Positions 8,765-19,382 of a DNA stretch of 64,000 nt are shown here, piece after piece. The position numbers and the translations under genes were made by a program. The notes below the pieces were generated by a model. That model saw only the letters and a program-made list of their open reading frames with translations. It was not told where the DNA came from and searched no databases. Positions within the stretch are counted from its first letter, which is position 1. Every line of letters starts with the position of its first letter. The stretch is from positions 124,001-188,000 of the forward strand of contig CALSFV010000251.1 of assembly GCA_943737045.1 (NCBI GenBank), in the 5' to 3' direction. The stretch is from Parapristionchus giblindavisi. Taxonomy: Eukaryota > Nematoda > Chromadorea > Rhabditida > Diplogasteridae.

Positions 8765-10457
8765 ATGAATAATAATTCAATATATTACTTGACCTCACTT
8801 ATGCAAAAGAATTCTGAACTATCAAGCATGACAATCGTTTCATTATTGCTACTTTTCACTCTTGAAAGCGGTCGCTTCGCTTCACATCATCACATGCCAC
8901 CCTATCTTGAAGTTGTCGCAGTATCTATCACTATCGCCGCCGCAATTATAGCAAGTTTGTTTCTTGATATTTGATCTTTGATCTTTGTACTTTGATTTTA
9001 CAGCATGTGAATCGCCGAAAAAGACACCTGCTGCTGCTGCGGCCCAGGCTCCAGGCTCAGGCCCTTGTGCTCCTGTTGAGGTCTTTACAAGTCCAACATT
9101 ATCAAAGATCTTTGGATCACATATATTTTGATGTCGATGACTACATGCAAACTGTTTTGAAAGTCTCTGCTCTTTCTTTCTCAAAGGGCCTTGTTCATGT
9201 TTTTGAATAACGGGATTTACCTTTAGCTCTACTGGGAGTCATAAAGAAGTTACAGGGGGTACCCCTGGGGTAGCCAAAATGAAATTGGGTCTCTAGCGTA
9301 AGAAACGAGATTTTACGGTAACAAAAGAGGTCCGTACAACACTTTGTTGAATAACTACACTCGTACACGACAAGCGAAATGTTAAAGACACGCCCCAAGC
9401 TAATTTTACTCAATTGGCAATACTCTCTCGTAGACAAAGAAAGCGAGAGAGTGTGGCCAGAGCGGAGAGTATCAAATTAGATCGGGGTGTTGCTTTAAAG
9501 AGCACAGACCGTTTGCCCTCCTCTTGCCTTGGTGTAAATTTATGGGAAACATCCACCGTTTGTTAGTCAAACGGATTGGTTTGTTTCAATGATATCTATG
9601 GAGGTTCATAATCGGGTACTACTTCAGAATAGGGTACTAGTCTAAAATAATAGTATAATTGCCTAATATACATAAACGTCCTTTCTTTTGTGTTTATTTC
9701 ATTTTTCATGTCCTATTGGACTTGCGCGGTGTTCTGGTACCCTATTCTGAAGTACTGCCCATAATCGTGATTTCTCTTAATTCGTGATTTTAATCTTAAT
9801 TCGTGATTCTTAAGGTGTCGTCCAAGGTGAAATCCGCAATAGCCACAGCAACACCGATCGAGGTTCCTCAGCCCACAGCTACGCCTGCACCACTATGTGC
9901 GGCACCTGCGACACCTACACCAGCCGAAACGGTCACAGCGCAGGAGAAGGCTGCAGATAAACCATCCATGAAGGTAAGCCTAAAGACTAAATAAGTTTGA
10001 GCAATGCTATATGAGACCATTTGCGCAAAATTTACGAAGCTTTAGTTGATCGATAGTTCTTTCTCTGTTTGGCAGCCAGTAGCAAGGCAATTAAACAAGT
10101 ACATTTTATAAGGACCATAAAGTATAATCGAAATATGTCATAGTTAAACATGCAAATGTTCACATAAAATTAGATATTTATATTTGTATCTAAAGTAGTT
10201 ATTAGTAGAGGCGAGATTCACTGTTTCCGCCATTAGGTTCTAGACAGTGAACCTCTACAAAATGGGGTTGGCCATCTTCAGTAGAACCCCCATTGAGTTT
10301 GATTACCAAAAGGTTTATTATGATAGTAGCTAGAGCATGCAAAAAAGATAAATCGATAACTAAGCCGCATTTATTTGAGGACAAGGACGATGGTCGATAT
10401 GAGGAAGTAGGAGACATGACTACGGAGGAGCTGCAGAAGGTGTTCGTAAACGAGTGA
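8765..10457 (+). CDS. Pro/Ala/Thr-rich single-pass membrane or secreted protein
   Basis: Exon 1 (8765-8954) encodes MNNNSIYYLTSLMQ, a hydrophobic stretch (residues 22-33) and a second one near residues 49-63 (EVVAVSITIAAAIIA). It is spliced in phase 1 to exon 2 (9004-9080, CESPKKTPAAAAAQAPGSGP) and in phase 0 to exon 3 (9815-9973, rich in Pro/Thr/Ala, ending DKPSMK before GTAAGC). Codons at 10350-10457 (DKSITKPHLFEDKDDGRYEE, then ...TTEELQKVFVNE and stop) look like the acidic terminal exon, but its acceptor is obscured by a retroelement fragment (10118-10343) that abuts it. The layout suggests a type I membrane protein with a low-complexity region and an acidic tail. I recognise no family. 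Exons 1-3 are strong by splice phase and composition; the last exon is moderate. Confidence 0.6.
9391..9489. mobile_element. MITE family B in intron 2 of the 8765 gene
   Basis: This is a 99-bp palindromic copy with CGCCCCAAGCTAATTTTAC at the left and CAAATTAGATCGGGGTG at the right around the GAGAGAGTGTGGCCAGAGCGG core. It sits within the 734-bp intron between exons 2 and 3 of the membrane-protein gene. Confidence 0.7.
9615..9759. mobile_element. MITE family I, perfect 8-bp target duplication
   Basis: The ends GGTACTACTTCAGAA and GAAGTACTGCC are bounded by CATAATCG at 9607-9614 and 9760-9767. The interior matches the copy at 4757-4892, including TTGTGTTTATTTCATTTTTCA. It is inserted in the same intron as the family B element, 55 bases upstream of exon 3. 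Confidence 0.9.
10118..10343 (-). mobile_element. 5'-truncated 3' end of the Penelope-like element
   Basis: The segment matches the 3' non-coding end of the element at 34911-38262 over about 225 bases in the same (minus) orientation, including the structured block at 10205-10290. It ends at GCATGCAAAA where the terminal exon of the 8765 gene begins, so the truncation point of the retrocopy falls at or near that exon's splice acceptor. Dead-on-arrival 5' truncation is normal for target-primed retrotransposition. Confidence 0.85.
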
Positions 10458-11670
10458 TGATAGACGAACGACGAATTGTTGATAAGGAGAGATCGAAAGA
10501 TCACCAATACCTACCACCTTTGATGCTTTTTAAAGAATTAAAAAAAAAAGGGATAAAGCGATTGACTTTGCTATCTGATTTATGAGATCAATTACATCAA
10601 TCATTAAATTTATCATACATTGAATAAATGTGACAACAAGTGATAAATAAATATCGTGAATTATGGTGAGGCGGTCTGAGAGAGGGAGGAAAGAATCTCA
10701 CTGTATAATACAATTACATCAATGTAATATTTGATCTAGTGCCAAACAACAATTTACGATTCATTATCGATAAAATGAATAATCAATTTATTGTGGAGAT
10801 ATATTTATTCAACTCACCGTTCAAGTAGATTTGTGACGCACGACCAGTCTCAAAAGAAATGCATTACTACGATTATTTACTATTGTCAACAGTGCTTTCA
10901 TATCCATCAGTTTTGTTGTTCTTGGAAGACCAGCGAGATTCGCGTTGTGCATAGACTATTTGTGCTCTGCCAACAGTACTTTTATTTGATTGAGATCGTT
11001 GAAATCGTTTCACAGTGAAAAAGATCGTTCATATTTAACCGTTTTAATATTTTTTCTATTGACAATGGTTTTTTAAAACTAATTCACTTGAGCTCCGAAT
11101 GCATGGTGAGCGAAAATTAACCGCCCCTTGGAGAGCGTCGTCTCCTGTCTGCTGCTGTAGAACTGCAGGAGAAAGAATTCACCAACACCATGCCAGTGGC
11201 TTGCCAGTGAAGTAGTTCTTTCTCTGACTCGCCAAAGCAATGCTGCCTTCACAACAATCCGTCAATATCTAATCCCCCTCATTGTCAGAGAGTAGTGAGC
11301 GAGGAATCGCATAAGTTTGTACACTTTATTGTGCGTATAAAATGTACTTGCATAAGAAAATGACAAACGGTGCTAACGAACGGAAGTCACAATCGAGAGG
11401 CGGGGCGAGATGTAGCCTTCTACATCTCGCCCAGCCTCTCGATTGTCTCTCCGCTGCCTCTCTCTAACCCGGCTGACCTTCGCCGCGCGCTATATGATAT
11501 ATGAAAGAGATCGGCATAGTTTCTAAACCATGCATGCAAAACAAGAAAGTCTCTTCTACGAATAAAACAAGTGATTTTTATACGCTCAATACGACGCTCA
11601 TCTTTCGATTCTGCAACGAGTCGTTGGTAATGCGGCATATTATCAGCTTACCAAGCAGTAGAGTTGGCTA
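10458..11670. other. intergenic DNA, no supported gene
   Basis: The stretch contains AT-rich sequence and an inverted pair around 11395-11450 (GAGGCGGGGCGAGATGTAG / CTACATCTCGCCCAGCCTC). Open frames are short and lack splice context. I see no RNA gene. Confidence 0.5.
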
Positions 11671-11674
11671 TTCG

Positions 11675-11942
11675 GGGTTTGCGGGCCCGCAATGGCCTTG
11701 ACTCTCTCTCTTGCTAATCATTTCGGGCCCGCAATGCGGTGTAAAATCATTGCGTGCCCACAAACTGGGATGGGGGGGGGGGGGAGGGGGAGCGATTGCG
11801 GGCCCGCAACGAGAGAACGAAGGAAAGTGACGAGAACAGAGAAGAACGATCACAAAAAGTAGAGGGTAGGAATAAAATAGTCGTTGCGGGCCCGCAATCA
11901 TTCCCCCTCCCCTCCCTTCGAGGTTGCGGGCCCGCAATGATT
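11675..11942. repeat. cluster of the palindrome TTGCGGGCCCGCAA
   Basis: The dyad GCGGGCCCGCAA occurs complete near 11679, 11795, 11884 and 11925, and in degenerate form at 11723 (TTCGGGCCCGCAAT) and 11749 (TTGCGTGCCCACAA), within 270 bases that are otherwise A/T or G-run. A run of G's lies at about 11770-11785. Degenerate relatives (GAGGGCCGCAATGG, TGTCCGCAACC) appear near 61290-61330. It may be a nested set of tiny inverted-repeat elements or a cluster of binding sites. Confidence 0.8.
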
Positions 11943-12988
11943 TCACAGAGCATTGCGCAATGCGTGTGCGTTATTGCCAACCATACCAAGCAGGATGTCG
12001 ATGGCACACCAATGGCATGCCAACAAAGACAAAAATCTCTCACCTCAAACTCGTCATAGTCGTTTCCAATAAATGATAGTGGAATCGGAAACGGCGTACG
12101 TAGTTGCTGTTCCTGAAATAATAATATTATACAGTGGTGCACGTTAACCTTTTTTAATGCATCACGCGTCATAGCGCCCCATAGCGAAATGGTTTTCTCA
12201 ATGAATAAAGAGTTAAAAATTGAAATATTCACCACTGTAATAGTCGATAAATACCATATCTTCAACTTTTTTTGCATATGGTTGATTTTCTTCAGTAGAC
12301 ACCGTTGCTTGGTCATGTATTTTGCACGTCTTAATGAGGAAAGCGTATCATTCGCACCGAAAGTTCAAACATCAAAGTTCAAATTTCAAAGATTAAAGAG
12401 ATCACCTTATTTCCTTCCAGCCTCTTCTTCATCTCCTCCTTGAATACATCAGGTGCATCGGGATTTGTGGCATTAAACATTGTCATGAACAAACACTCAT
12501 TGTTTCGAATTGTCAGCAAAATTAGTAAAATATTAAAGCAATTACACTGGTATTATGAAAGGGGACGAATCGTCTGGGTCACCAACGATCGGAAGGGTTA
12601 AGGTCTTTTAAATATTTTAAATTGTAACTTACGGCACTCTTGATCTCTTTGTCTAGGGTCGAATGGTCTCGTTCTTGTCAAGGAAACGATGGATCATGGA
12701 TGTCTTACCATGAAATCTAAAGACAATGACAGAAACTAATGACAGTTCCCCGATATGGCAATGACAAGTTTGGAGAACAAATGATAAGTTTAGCCAACTA
12801 CAATTTGAAATATTGTTATATAATGGTTTATCGATTTTTCTATAGAAATATTAATAGGAAATCTCTAGTGGACCGCAGCAAGCGTTGTCAATTTATTGCT
12901 AGTTTATATTTAAAATCATGGTAAATAATTTTTGGCTGTGTCAAGCTTGTACAGGAATATCTCAATGCGGTCAGATAGTCCCTCTTAT
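11943..12988. other. intergenic DNA, nothing recognised
   Basis: I find no coherent exon chain, RNA gene or repeat with clear ends here. Several weak TTTCAG words occur but have no compatible open exon partner. Confidence 0.4.
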
Positions 12989-13270
12989 GGCGCACTAAAA
13001 ATATTGGAAAACGGAAAATGACGACTTTCCAGGGTCTAAAAATGTACACTTGAAAACCGAAAATGGAAACTCGAAATTCGAATTTTCTACCTGTAGGAGT
13101 GTTGGAACTTGAATTCCTACTCCTTCTTAAAACCGCAGAAAATCGCAGTTAGAATTTGAATTCCTGCACCTTTTTTCGCGCCCGCGAATTCAAATTTTCG
13201 GTTTTCCAGTGTACTTTTTTAGACCCTGGAAAGTCGCCATTTTCCATTTTCCACTATTTTTTAGTGCGCC
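12989..13270. mobile_element. MITE family F-like element (GGCGCACTAAAAA ends)
   Basis: Inverted ends GGCGCACTAAAAATATTGGA / TTTTTTAGTGCGCC enclose a palindromic interior with AAAACGGAAAATG, GAATTCCTAC and a central CGCGCCCGCGAATTC. The interior words (GGAAAACCGAAAATGGAAA, GAATTCGCGGGCGCGAA) are shared with 29329-29882, 47926-48250 and 60131-60337. No coding capacity. Confidence 0.75.
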
Positions 13271-13356
13271 ATTCCGTCACACTCTTTCCGCTCTTTCCAC
13301 CAGAGATTACTCGTGTTCTCTCGTCTTTCCGATCGTTCGAAGAATCTTCTCCTGTC

Positions 13357-13417
13357 CGTATGCAAGAACAATGTGAAAACCGTTTTCCGGGAAAACGGTT
13401 CTTGCATACGGCCACTG
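13357..13417. mobile_element. MITE family E, internally deleted copy
   Basis: Only the two ends of the family remain, joined directly: CCGTATGCAAGAACAATGTG ... GGTTCTTGCATACGG. They form a 60-base hairpin. Complete copies of about 150 bp occur at 41526-41677, 44799-44948 and 48634-48783. Confidence 0.8.
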
Positions 13418-13574
13418 GATATAAAAATTATTTGAATTTAAAAAAATACATATTTCCTGTTTTAGGGCCGGAGCGAATAGTTCAACGAGTCATGAACAAA
13501 ATACGTTTCATCCAATAATATAATAACCCGTTTCTACTCCTTTATTCGTTTCTGTTCAATTCCCGATTGCTCAT

Positions 13575-14535
13575 CGGATCTCAAAAGTTATGACATTGTT
13601 TTTTGCCGAATACTTTTACCTCCGAATACCTCAGAGGGGAGAATACATTTCTTATATCACCTCTCTTCGTGCTGTCCACTCCACAAACGTGGTTAGAGAG
13701 CAAAGTGAAAGTAAAGGCGAATATGTCTATTTCTCCTTCAGTGAGAGTGAGAAAAGAGTGCAAAAACACACACTGGAGAAAGCAAAGAACGTTTCTTTGC
13801 GAATCGTTGCACAGCAATTTTTTTAGTGCAAAAACGGATTTTTAGCATATCTTGAAAACGGTCAACTTTCAAGACTTTTACAATTAGGTCATTTTTATAG
13901 AGCTCGTCGAGAGCTTTCGATTGGTATACCATGATTGCGAATTTGCATGGCAATGAGGTGATATAAGAAATTTATTTTTGAATGAAAATAACGCGAAGTC
14001 CGGGTCCCCTCTAAGGATCGATATGCCTTGTCGTGAGTTATGGCTGATGAAATATGTGCTTACCTCAATTCGGGGATGGGGAATCAGAATCGCGAATAAA
14101 AATCGAACCTTTGTGGAAAATTTTTGAGAAAATTAGCATAATGTACTGAAAAGAAAACAGGTAGAAGATTGCGTTTTCGCCCATACATTTCGCATAGTAT
14201 CTTCAAGATTAGTTCATTTCGAGTCGATTGAAAAAAAAAACTTTTTGCTTTATTGTTAGGTCAAAATTTGAGCGAGATATGACTCCCCGAAGTAGCAGAT
14301 CTTAATTGAGATATTTGTAGTCGAGGTCATTAGCAACCGATTGGAAAAAAATATACGGTTGCTCAACAACGAAGTGAATTGACAGTAAAAATATTCCATA
14401 GATATGCAAATTCCGAAAAACAAAATTTGAAAATGTTCTTTTCACATTCAGTTAGGCCAGTCTAACAACTATCAATAAAAACGTAGGCAAAAAAATTTTT
14501 ATACACTTTTACAGGAGATCCGTGATAAGAGTAAG
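13575..14535. mobile_element. degenerate foldback element related to 39749-40769
   Basis: Ends read CATCGGATCTCAAAAG and CTTTTACAGGAGATCCGTGAT. Interior blocks (GAGGTGATATAAGAAAT, GGATCGATATGCCTTGTCGT, CATTTCGAGTCGATTG) match the arms of the element at 39749-40769. Open frames here are overlapping shadows of the palindrome on both strands. Confidence 0.55.
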
Positions 14536-14799
14536 AACTTTCCTGTGATGTGCTCTTTCAAATCAAACTGATCAACTCAAAAGCTTGACACGATATCCCG
14601 TTCCATCCAATTCCACACCATATCCCTATTTTTTTCCTCGTTTCTCTCTGCGCCTATCATTATCACTTATCCATTTTCTCGGAATTGTGTCACTTTTTGT
14701 TGATATTTCCAGTCGTTTGTCATTCTAAGCGTTCACAAATCCGACCATTCTCCATATAAAAGATGCCCACCGCCCACCTTCAATATTCACTGTTCAATT

Positions 14800-15630
14800 A
14801 TGAAGTCTTTCCTTTGCCTTCTTCTCATTGCTTCTTCGATCTTCGCCTGCGCCCCCAACAAACCGAGATCAAAGCGTAAGTTATTGATAGACTCTGGTAT
14901 TTCGAAACTTAAAGTCTACTTAAAGTTTTCACTTGAAGTAGACTTGTAAGTCTACTTAAAGTTAAACGTAAGTCTACGTAAAGTGGTGTGGAATATTGTA
15001 ATGCATTTCGTCGAATGTTCTTTCACTTTAAGTAGACTTAAAGTCTACTTCAAGTCTGTGACGTAGTTTAAGTAGACTTTAAGTTTCGAAATACCAGAGG
15101 AGTAGCAGTGTAATTTAACTTAATGAACACATATTAAAAACTTGAAACTTTGTTTCATTGCCATTTGCCTTCTGTTCTTACCACGCAAAGCATGTTTTTT
15201 TTTTAAATTGTATTTCAGGGACTGTAAAGTTGTTTAAAATATGAATGTAAAATGCAATTATAGAATACATTTAGCTAAATGTTCGCCAATTACGACCACT
15301 CCTGCTCAATGTGTTTCTTTTGCTAACGGACTAAAAGAAGACGGAGATGCAAAATGTGGAACTCTCACAGCTACCGAGACAACCACTTCTTGTGATACTG
15401 CCCCATTCACTACTTTGCATTACAACATTCCGGTAAGTTCTCTTTTTTTTTAAACGCAGCTCTCCCGATTTAAATGACCATATGTAAGTATTTTACAGGG
15501 TGATAAGCATGATATATTGGCGTATGCAAAATGCGTTAATGGGGAATGGGAGTTCACTGAAGCAAGGATGGGCATGAAGATTAAGCAAAGTAAATACCCT
15601 ACAATCGAAATATATTGCGTTGATGAGTGA
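14800..15630 (+). CDS. small secreted cysteine-rich protein
   Basis: Exons 14800-14875, 15275-15432 and 15499-15630 splice in matching phases (1 and 0) to a 121-residue protein. Residues 1-16 (MKSFLCLLLIASSIFA) are a signal peptide. The mature part has six or more Cys (C-APNK, KCSPITTTPAQC, DAKCGTLTATETTTSCDTAP, AKCVNGEWEF, EIYCVDE). The Cys spacing, Thr-rich linkers and C-x-NGEW block resemble the DUF281/C6-type secreted domains expanded in nematodes; that assignment is tentative. The first acceptor is ACATTTAG; the more typical TATTTCAG at 15211-15218 would give an early stop. A poly(A) signal AATAAA follows at 15726-15731. A TATATAAAAGA box lies about 45 bases upstream of the ATG. Confidence 0.75.
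14892..15099. mobile_element. MITE family A in intron 1 of the 14800 gene
   Basis: The 208-bp palindromic element begins CTCTGGTATTTCGAAACTTA and ends with the inverse, and is filled with iterations of AAGTCTACTTAAAGT in both orientations. A second copy lies at 18030-18245, and strongly diverged relatives appear near 28862-29025 and 59662-59825. It makes up half of the 399-bp intron. Confidence 0.85.
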
Positions 15631-15725
15631 ATACTTCAAAGCAACTGATCTTTTCTCCTGTTATTTCTCACGATTATATGTAATATGAAGATAATTTAAT
15701 AATGTTGTCCTTGATTTGTGTTGAA

Positions 15726-15731
15726 AATAAA
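15726..15731 (+). terminator. poly(A) signal of the 14800 gene
   Basis: AATAAA lies 96 bases after the stop codon in an AT-rich 3' UTR, the usual nematode position for 3' end formation. Confidence 0.6.
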
Positions 15732-16099
15732 TTAATGTTACTTTTATCCATGTCTGATATTCATCATTACGTTGGTAAAATTAAATATAATTAAAATATC
15801 CGGATTTTGAATAAATTACAGAATATGTTTCTGTCTAGTTCATTCTCTTATCTATTTTTCCTCTCTTTTTTCATGATCATCTGTTCATTTATATCACGCC
15901 TTTCTTATCTTTCTCCTTTCTTCCACTTGATCCCATTCACCGTTCAAAGTGTATTTCACGCTTTCACTACTCGATCAGAGTACATATCATCAAAATGAGT
16001 AAAATGAGAAACATTTATTTGGAAGAAGAAAAGTAAAATTCCGACACACAATTGATGAAATGATTGAAATGTAATAGAGTGTTACTTCTCCCGATTTAA

Positions 16100-16351
16100 A
16101 GGTGGAGTCCCTTGAATATTCTCGTGAACAAACTGTGAAGACAGAAAGATAGCAAAAGTTATTCTGCATACCGTACATAAATTATTTTATGCTAATTCAG
16201 CATATTGATCACTAGAATCATGAATGAATCATGCTTGATGTACAGGCGCGAAAATTTGAAGAAAAAAAAGATTTGGCAACAGGGTTCGAACTCGCGACGT
16301 TACGCTAAATAGGCAGCGCATTTAGTCCTAGACATTCGAGGGCCTCCATCT
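16100..16351. mobile_element. TTAA-target inverted-repeat element carrying a tRNA-like core
   Basis: TTAA (16096-16099) precedes AGGTGGAGTCCCTTGAAT, and the inverse ATTCGAGGGCCTCCATCT is followed by TTAA (16352-16355). Inside, on the minus strand, a tRNA-derived segment (about 16275-16340) contains a B box GAGTTCGAACCC and a degraded A box. The other copy, 29533-29872, has the same ends, the same tRNA-like core and a shared region (GTTCACGA, ACAGAAAGATAGCAAAAGTT). TTAA targets suggest Kolobok or piggyBac mobilisation. This is not a SINE: it has inverted ends, no A-tail and a 4-bp TTAA duplication. Confidence 0.85.
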
Positions 16352-16548
16352 TTAAATGAGCAAATATGGTTGGTTTGGGCAGTTTTCTAGTTGAATTATC
16401 GAGTGTTTGTTATAAGCTAAGGCCCCACAAAAAATAAACATACGTACTGTTTCTGTCCTTGCATGAATTAACATTGAAATACATTGAATATTTACAAGCA
16501 TTTATATTATGTTTGTCCAGAATATTTACAGTGTCCATTTTACAATGT

Positions 16549-16657
16549 ATTGCATCGTTACATTTGCCTTCCGCGCCTACGCCGTAACCTCCTCCGCCGC
16601 GTCTCCGTCGTTACGGCGGGGGTTACGGCGTAGGCACGAAATGTAACGCTGCATATG
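16549..16657. mobile_element. MITE family J (TGCATCGTTACATTTGCC ends)
   Basis: A GC-rich palindrome (CCTACGCCGTAACCTCC ... GGGGTTACGGCGTAGG) has ends TGCATCGTTACATTTGCC / GAAATGTAACGCTGCAT. Longer copies sit in the introns of the A1 and B1 genes (20608-20932, 53144-53455). Confidence 0.75.
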
Positions 16658-16897
16658 AAATGGATGCGAACGTTCACATTTTACAATGCATTCTAGAAGT
16701 ATACTAGGTACACTAGAAGTATACTAGATATAAAAAAATGTCTAAACGCATAGCAATCGCTCTCGTCCGAGGAACGGGGGGGGGGGGTGGGTTCATAATG
16801 AGTGCGGTAAAAAAAGCAAAGGCTTACCGAAAACCCTAATAGAATGGTCACATCCCGCGTCTATTCATTATTTCATTGGTGCTGAAAAATAATATTA

Positions 16898-16992
16898 CAG
16901 TGAATCTCGCCTCTACTAATAACTACTTTAGATTCACTAATATCTAATTTTATGAGTACATTTGCATGTTTAACTATTTCATATTTCGCTTT
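16898..16992 (+). mobile_element. short 3'-end fragment of the Penelope-like element
   Basis: Ninety-five bases match the extreme 3' end of the element at 34911-38262, here in plus orientation. It starts at ACAGTGAATCTCGCC, exactly after the GAAA of the structured 3' block, and runs to TATTTCGCTT. A truncation point at the base of a stable stem suggests reverse transcriptase stopped there. Confidence 0.8.
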
Positions 16993-17856
16993 CGCTTGGT
17001 GTCGATGTTCGAATTAATAAGTATTATTATTACTTAAGAAGAGTTAGATCCACCAATGAACTGGAGCGTAGGAGCTATATAAGATATGCCTGAAACATAT
17101 ACTTTTCGAGACAGTGACCATCAGCTATAATAATAGTTAATATTTCATGACTTTCTCCACTAAACAAATTTCAATGCATGGATTCAAACGCCCGAGTGCA
17201 GCGAGGCCCAAAACGAGGGGAATCTTCTTATCCACAAGATCTATCCTCTCAATTCAGGAAACTTGATTGGAATAGTCAAATAACCCACGAAAACGTTAAT
17301 CGTCCAAGAAGCCTGTTTGACAAGATAGAAGTACCGCTCCTAACTATCCAAAGTCTTCTAGGAGGCACTCAACTGTATGACGAGATGAAATCTAGTATGT
17401 AACAAATGAAAAAAAAAAGCTCTCAAAGCTCGAGGGACACTTCCTCCCTCTGCCTGGTGTTGTTTTCTTTTTCAAGTATTTTCCATGTTAGATCATGCCA
17501 TTATTTGCACAAAAACACCAAACACCTGAGCATATAACATGCTGACAGGATAACGTATTATAATATTGTCCGTATAAAATTTACTTGCATAATTTCCTTG
17601 CTACGGCTGCTAAACGCAGAAATATTCTATCGATCAACCCCCCCTTTCCCCCTTCCCTTCTCGCGCGCTCTCTCTGATCTACGTACTGTCTTGCTTGGAC
17701 TCTCTCTCTAAACAAATAAATTCATTGTGGCTCTGGCTGGCTACTCTCGTGCCAAATAAACAAGGGTATTTCATACGGTAAATATTATCTCGTCATCTCA
17801 TTGCTGGTCTTACGATCATTCACAACTGGCCGAATCGTATCTTCAATTGTCTGAGC
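16993..17856. other. intergenic DNA without a supported gene
   Basis: A 74-codon open frame at 17178-17402 encodes a charged peptide (MDSNARVQRGPKRGESSYPQ...) but has no splice partners, signal sequence or family likeness. The remainder holds a run of CCCCCTTTCCCCCTTCCC near 17640 and other repeat scraps. Confidence 0.45.
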
Positions 17857-17860
17857 ATAA

Positions 17861-17973
17861 AGGGACCGAAACCTTTGTCAACGGTCTCTTCAACGCTCTA
17901 CGATCTCTCGTTGTTAGAGAACAGAGAAATAGTGTGCGCAATGAAGAGACCGTTGAGAGAGGTAACGCTCCCT
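17861..17973. mobile_element. MITE family C, ATAA target
   Basis: A 113-bp copy from AGGGACCGAAACC to GGTAACGCTCCCT, with ATAA at 17857-17860 and 17974-17977. It has the same length and core as 6223-6335. Confidence 0.85.
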
Positions 17974-18029
17974 ATAACACAAATTGCCTTTACTATTTAC
18001 GGTGCGACGAAGATGATATAATGTACGTG

Positions 18030-18245
18030 CTCTGGTATTTCAAAACTTACAGTCTACTTAAAAAAACGTCACTGACTTAAAGTTTACTTTAAGTAAACTT
18101 CAAGTGAGTGACGTCACATTTTCACTTTAAGTAGACTTGCGTCTCACTTTAAGTAGACTTACGTAGTGACGTCACACTTTAAGTAGACTTACAAGTCTAC
18201 TTAAAGCGAAAGTGCAAGTAGACTTCAAGTCTTGAAATACCAGAG
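18030..18245. mobile_element. MITE family A, second copy
   Basis: It begins CTCTGGTATTTCAAAACTTA and ends CAAGTCTTGAAATACCAGAG, filled with AAGTCTACTT/AAGTAGACTT iterations and two GTGACGTCAC-like dyads. Length 216 bp. Confidence 0.85.
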
Positions 18246-18323
18246 TGTAAATGCATTCTGCGGCGTCGCTATTGCGTGCTTGCTGCTTATCTTCCTCCCG
18301 CTTACGATTCTCCGATGCACACC

Positions 18324-18489
18324 CACAGAAAAATCCCTTGTCTATAAGGGAATTATTCCCTAGTAACGTCTCTCTACGGAATTCTTCCCTTATAGATAAG
18401 GGAATTCGTCCCCTATGAGGGAATAATTCCCTTACCCATGAGGGAAGAATTCCGTAGAGAGACGTTACTAGGGAATTTTTTCTCTGTGC
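18324..18489. mobile_element. MITE family D (CACAGAAAAATTCCCT ends), best copy
   Basis: Inverted ends CACAGAAAAATCCCTTG / AGGGAATTTTTTCTCTGTG enclose palindromic TAGTAACGTCTCTCTACGGA / TCCGTAGAGAGACGTTACTA arms. It is the clearest member of a family with degenerate copies near 2935-3075, 30543-30725, 34672-34850, 44516-44712, 48350-48545, 61024-61110 and 63128-63260. Those copies recur at the same position in the units of the 30-52 kb array, so most are inherited by unit duplication. Confidence 0.8.
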
Positions 18490-19377
18490 ACTAGGTCGAA
18501 TGCGAACCGATGAATAATAACCGACAGGATGATAACCATATGCATAGTTTCACAATTCATTAGCGCTTGATTCTCACTTCTTCGATTCTTGATTTCTTGA
18601 TTTTCTTGATTTGGGGTGGGCCAGAAATCAAAGAAGTTCCCTCTATTCATTAGCGTTTGATTCTCATACGCAAATGGTTTTCTTCCAGTCGGTTATAATT
18701 CATCGGTTCCCATTCGACCTTGTGCCTTCTCCGCTCCTCTACACTTCCACTTCACTCGTCTCTTCTTCGCTTTCTGACAGCAATTTTCATTTAATGTTCC
18801 ATATTAGCAAAGTCATTTTTTTCCAGATTTGATAAATGAAATATTGGTATTGTGTACGCGCACAAAAGTTTGACCTAGCGTACAACTCTTTGTAATTATT
18901 TGATTTCCCGCATGTTCCAGTATATTCTGACGAATGAGGTAGATCATCATTAGTCGATTCCCATTTATATGAATTATTATCCCTGTCTACCCAATGCATT
19001 ATTATCTAGTTTCTTCCCACCATAACACTGGTGTCACTTCTCTCTACAATAAAGTTTTAAATACTACGAGTACATAACAATTGGTCTTGTCAAGGTTTAC
19101 ATGACAACGAAAAAAAAGGATTCAAATCGCCAAATTGCAACGTGTTCTTGGCCTTGCAAACAAAATCAATATTATTTATTTCAGCTCAGAGTAAATTTTT
19201 TTAAAGCAATGCATTGACATAAACATTTCAAATGGTATAACAGTAACACATATTTATTTATTTATTTATTTATTCCATCAAACATAATGAGAAGGGGTGA
19301 TATGTATAAGAGCACATAGGGACACTAATCGTTCTTTTTTCTTTTTTCGAGTCTTTTTTTGGCAATCTCGCATTGCC
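18490..19377. other. 3' flank of the A1 gene, repeat-derived
   Basis: The stretch around 19030-19215 is the reverse complement of the sequence downstream of the A2 and B2 genes (25430-26040, 57690-57960). The inverted homology between paired genes therefore extends past the coding region. A (TTTA)n run lies at 19253-19273. No exon is supported. Confidence 0.55.
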
Positions 19378-19382
19378 AGGTA

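Noticed and set aside
11747..12316. 189-codon minus-strand frame with Pro-rich and Ser-rich runs
   Set aside because: It is produced by the poly-G/poly-C tract and the GGGCCC dyad cluster; no splice sites or domains.
13590..13845. Overlapping frames on both strands of about 78-80 codons
   Set aside because: Mutually antisense frames in the degenerate foldback 13575-14535; no splice context or domain.
17178..17402. 74-codon open frame encoding a charged peptide
   Set aside because: No signal peptide, splice partners, repeats in paralogous DNA or family likeness; length is within chance expectation for AT-rich DNA.
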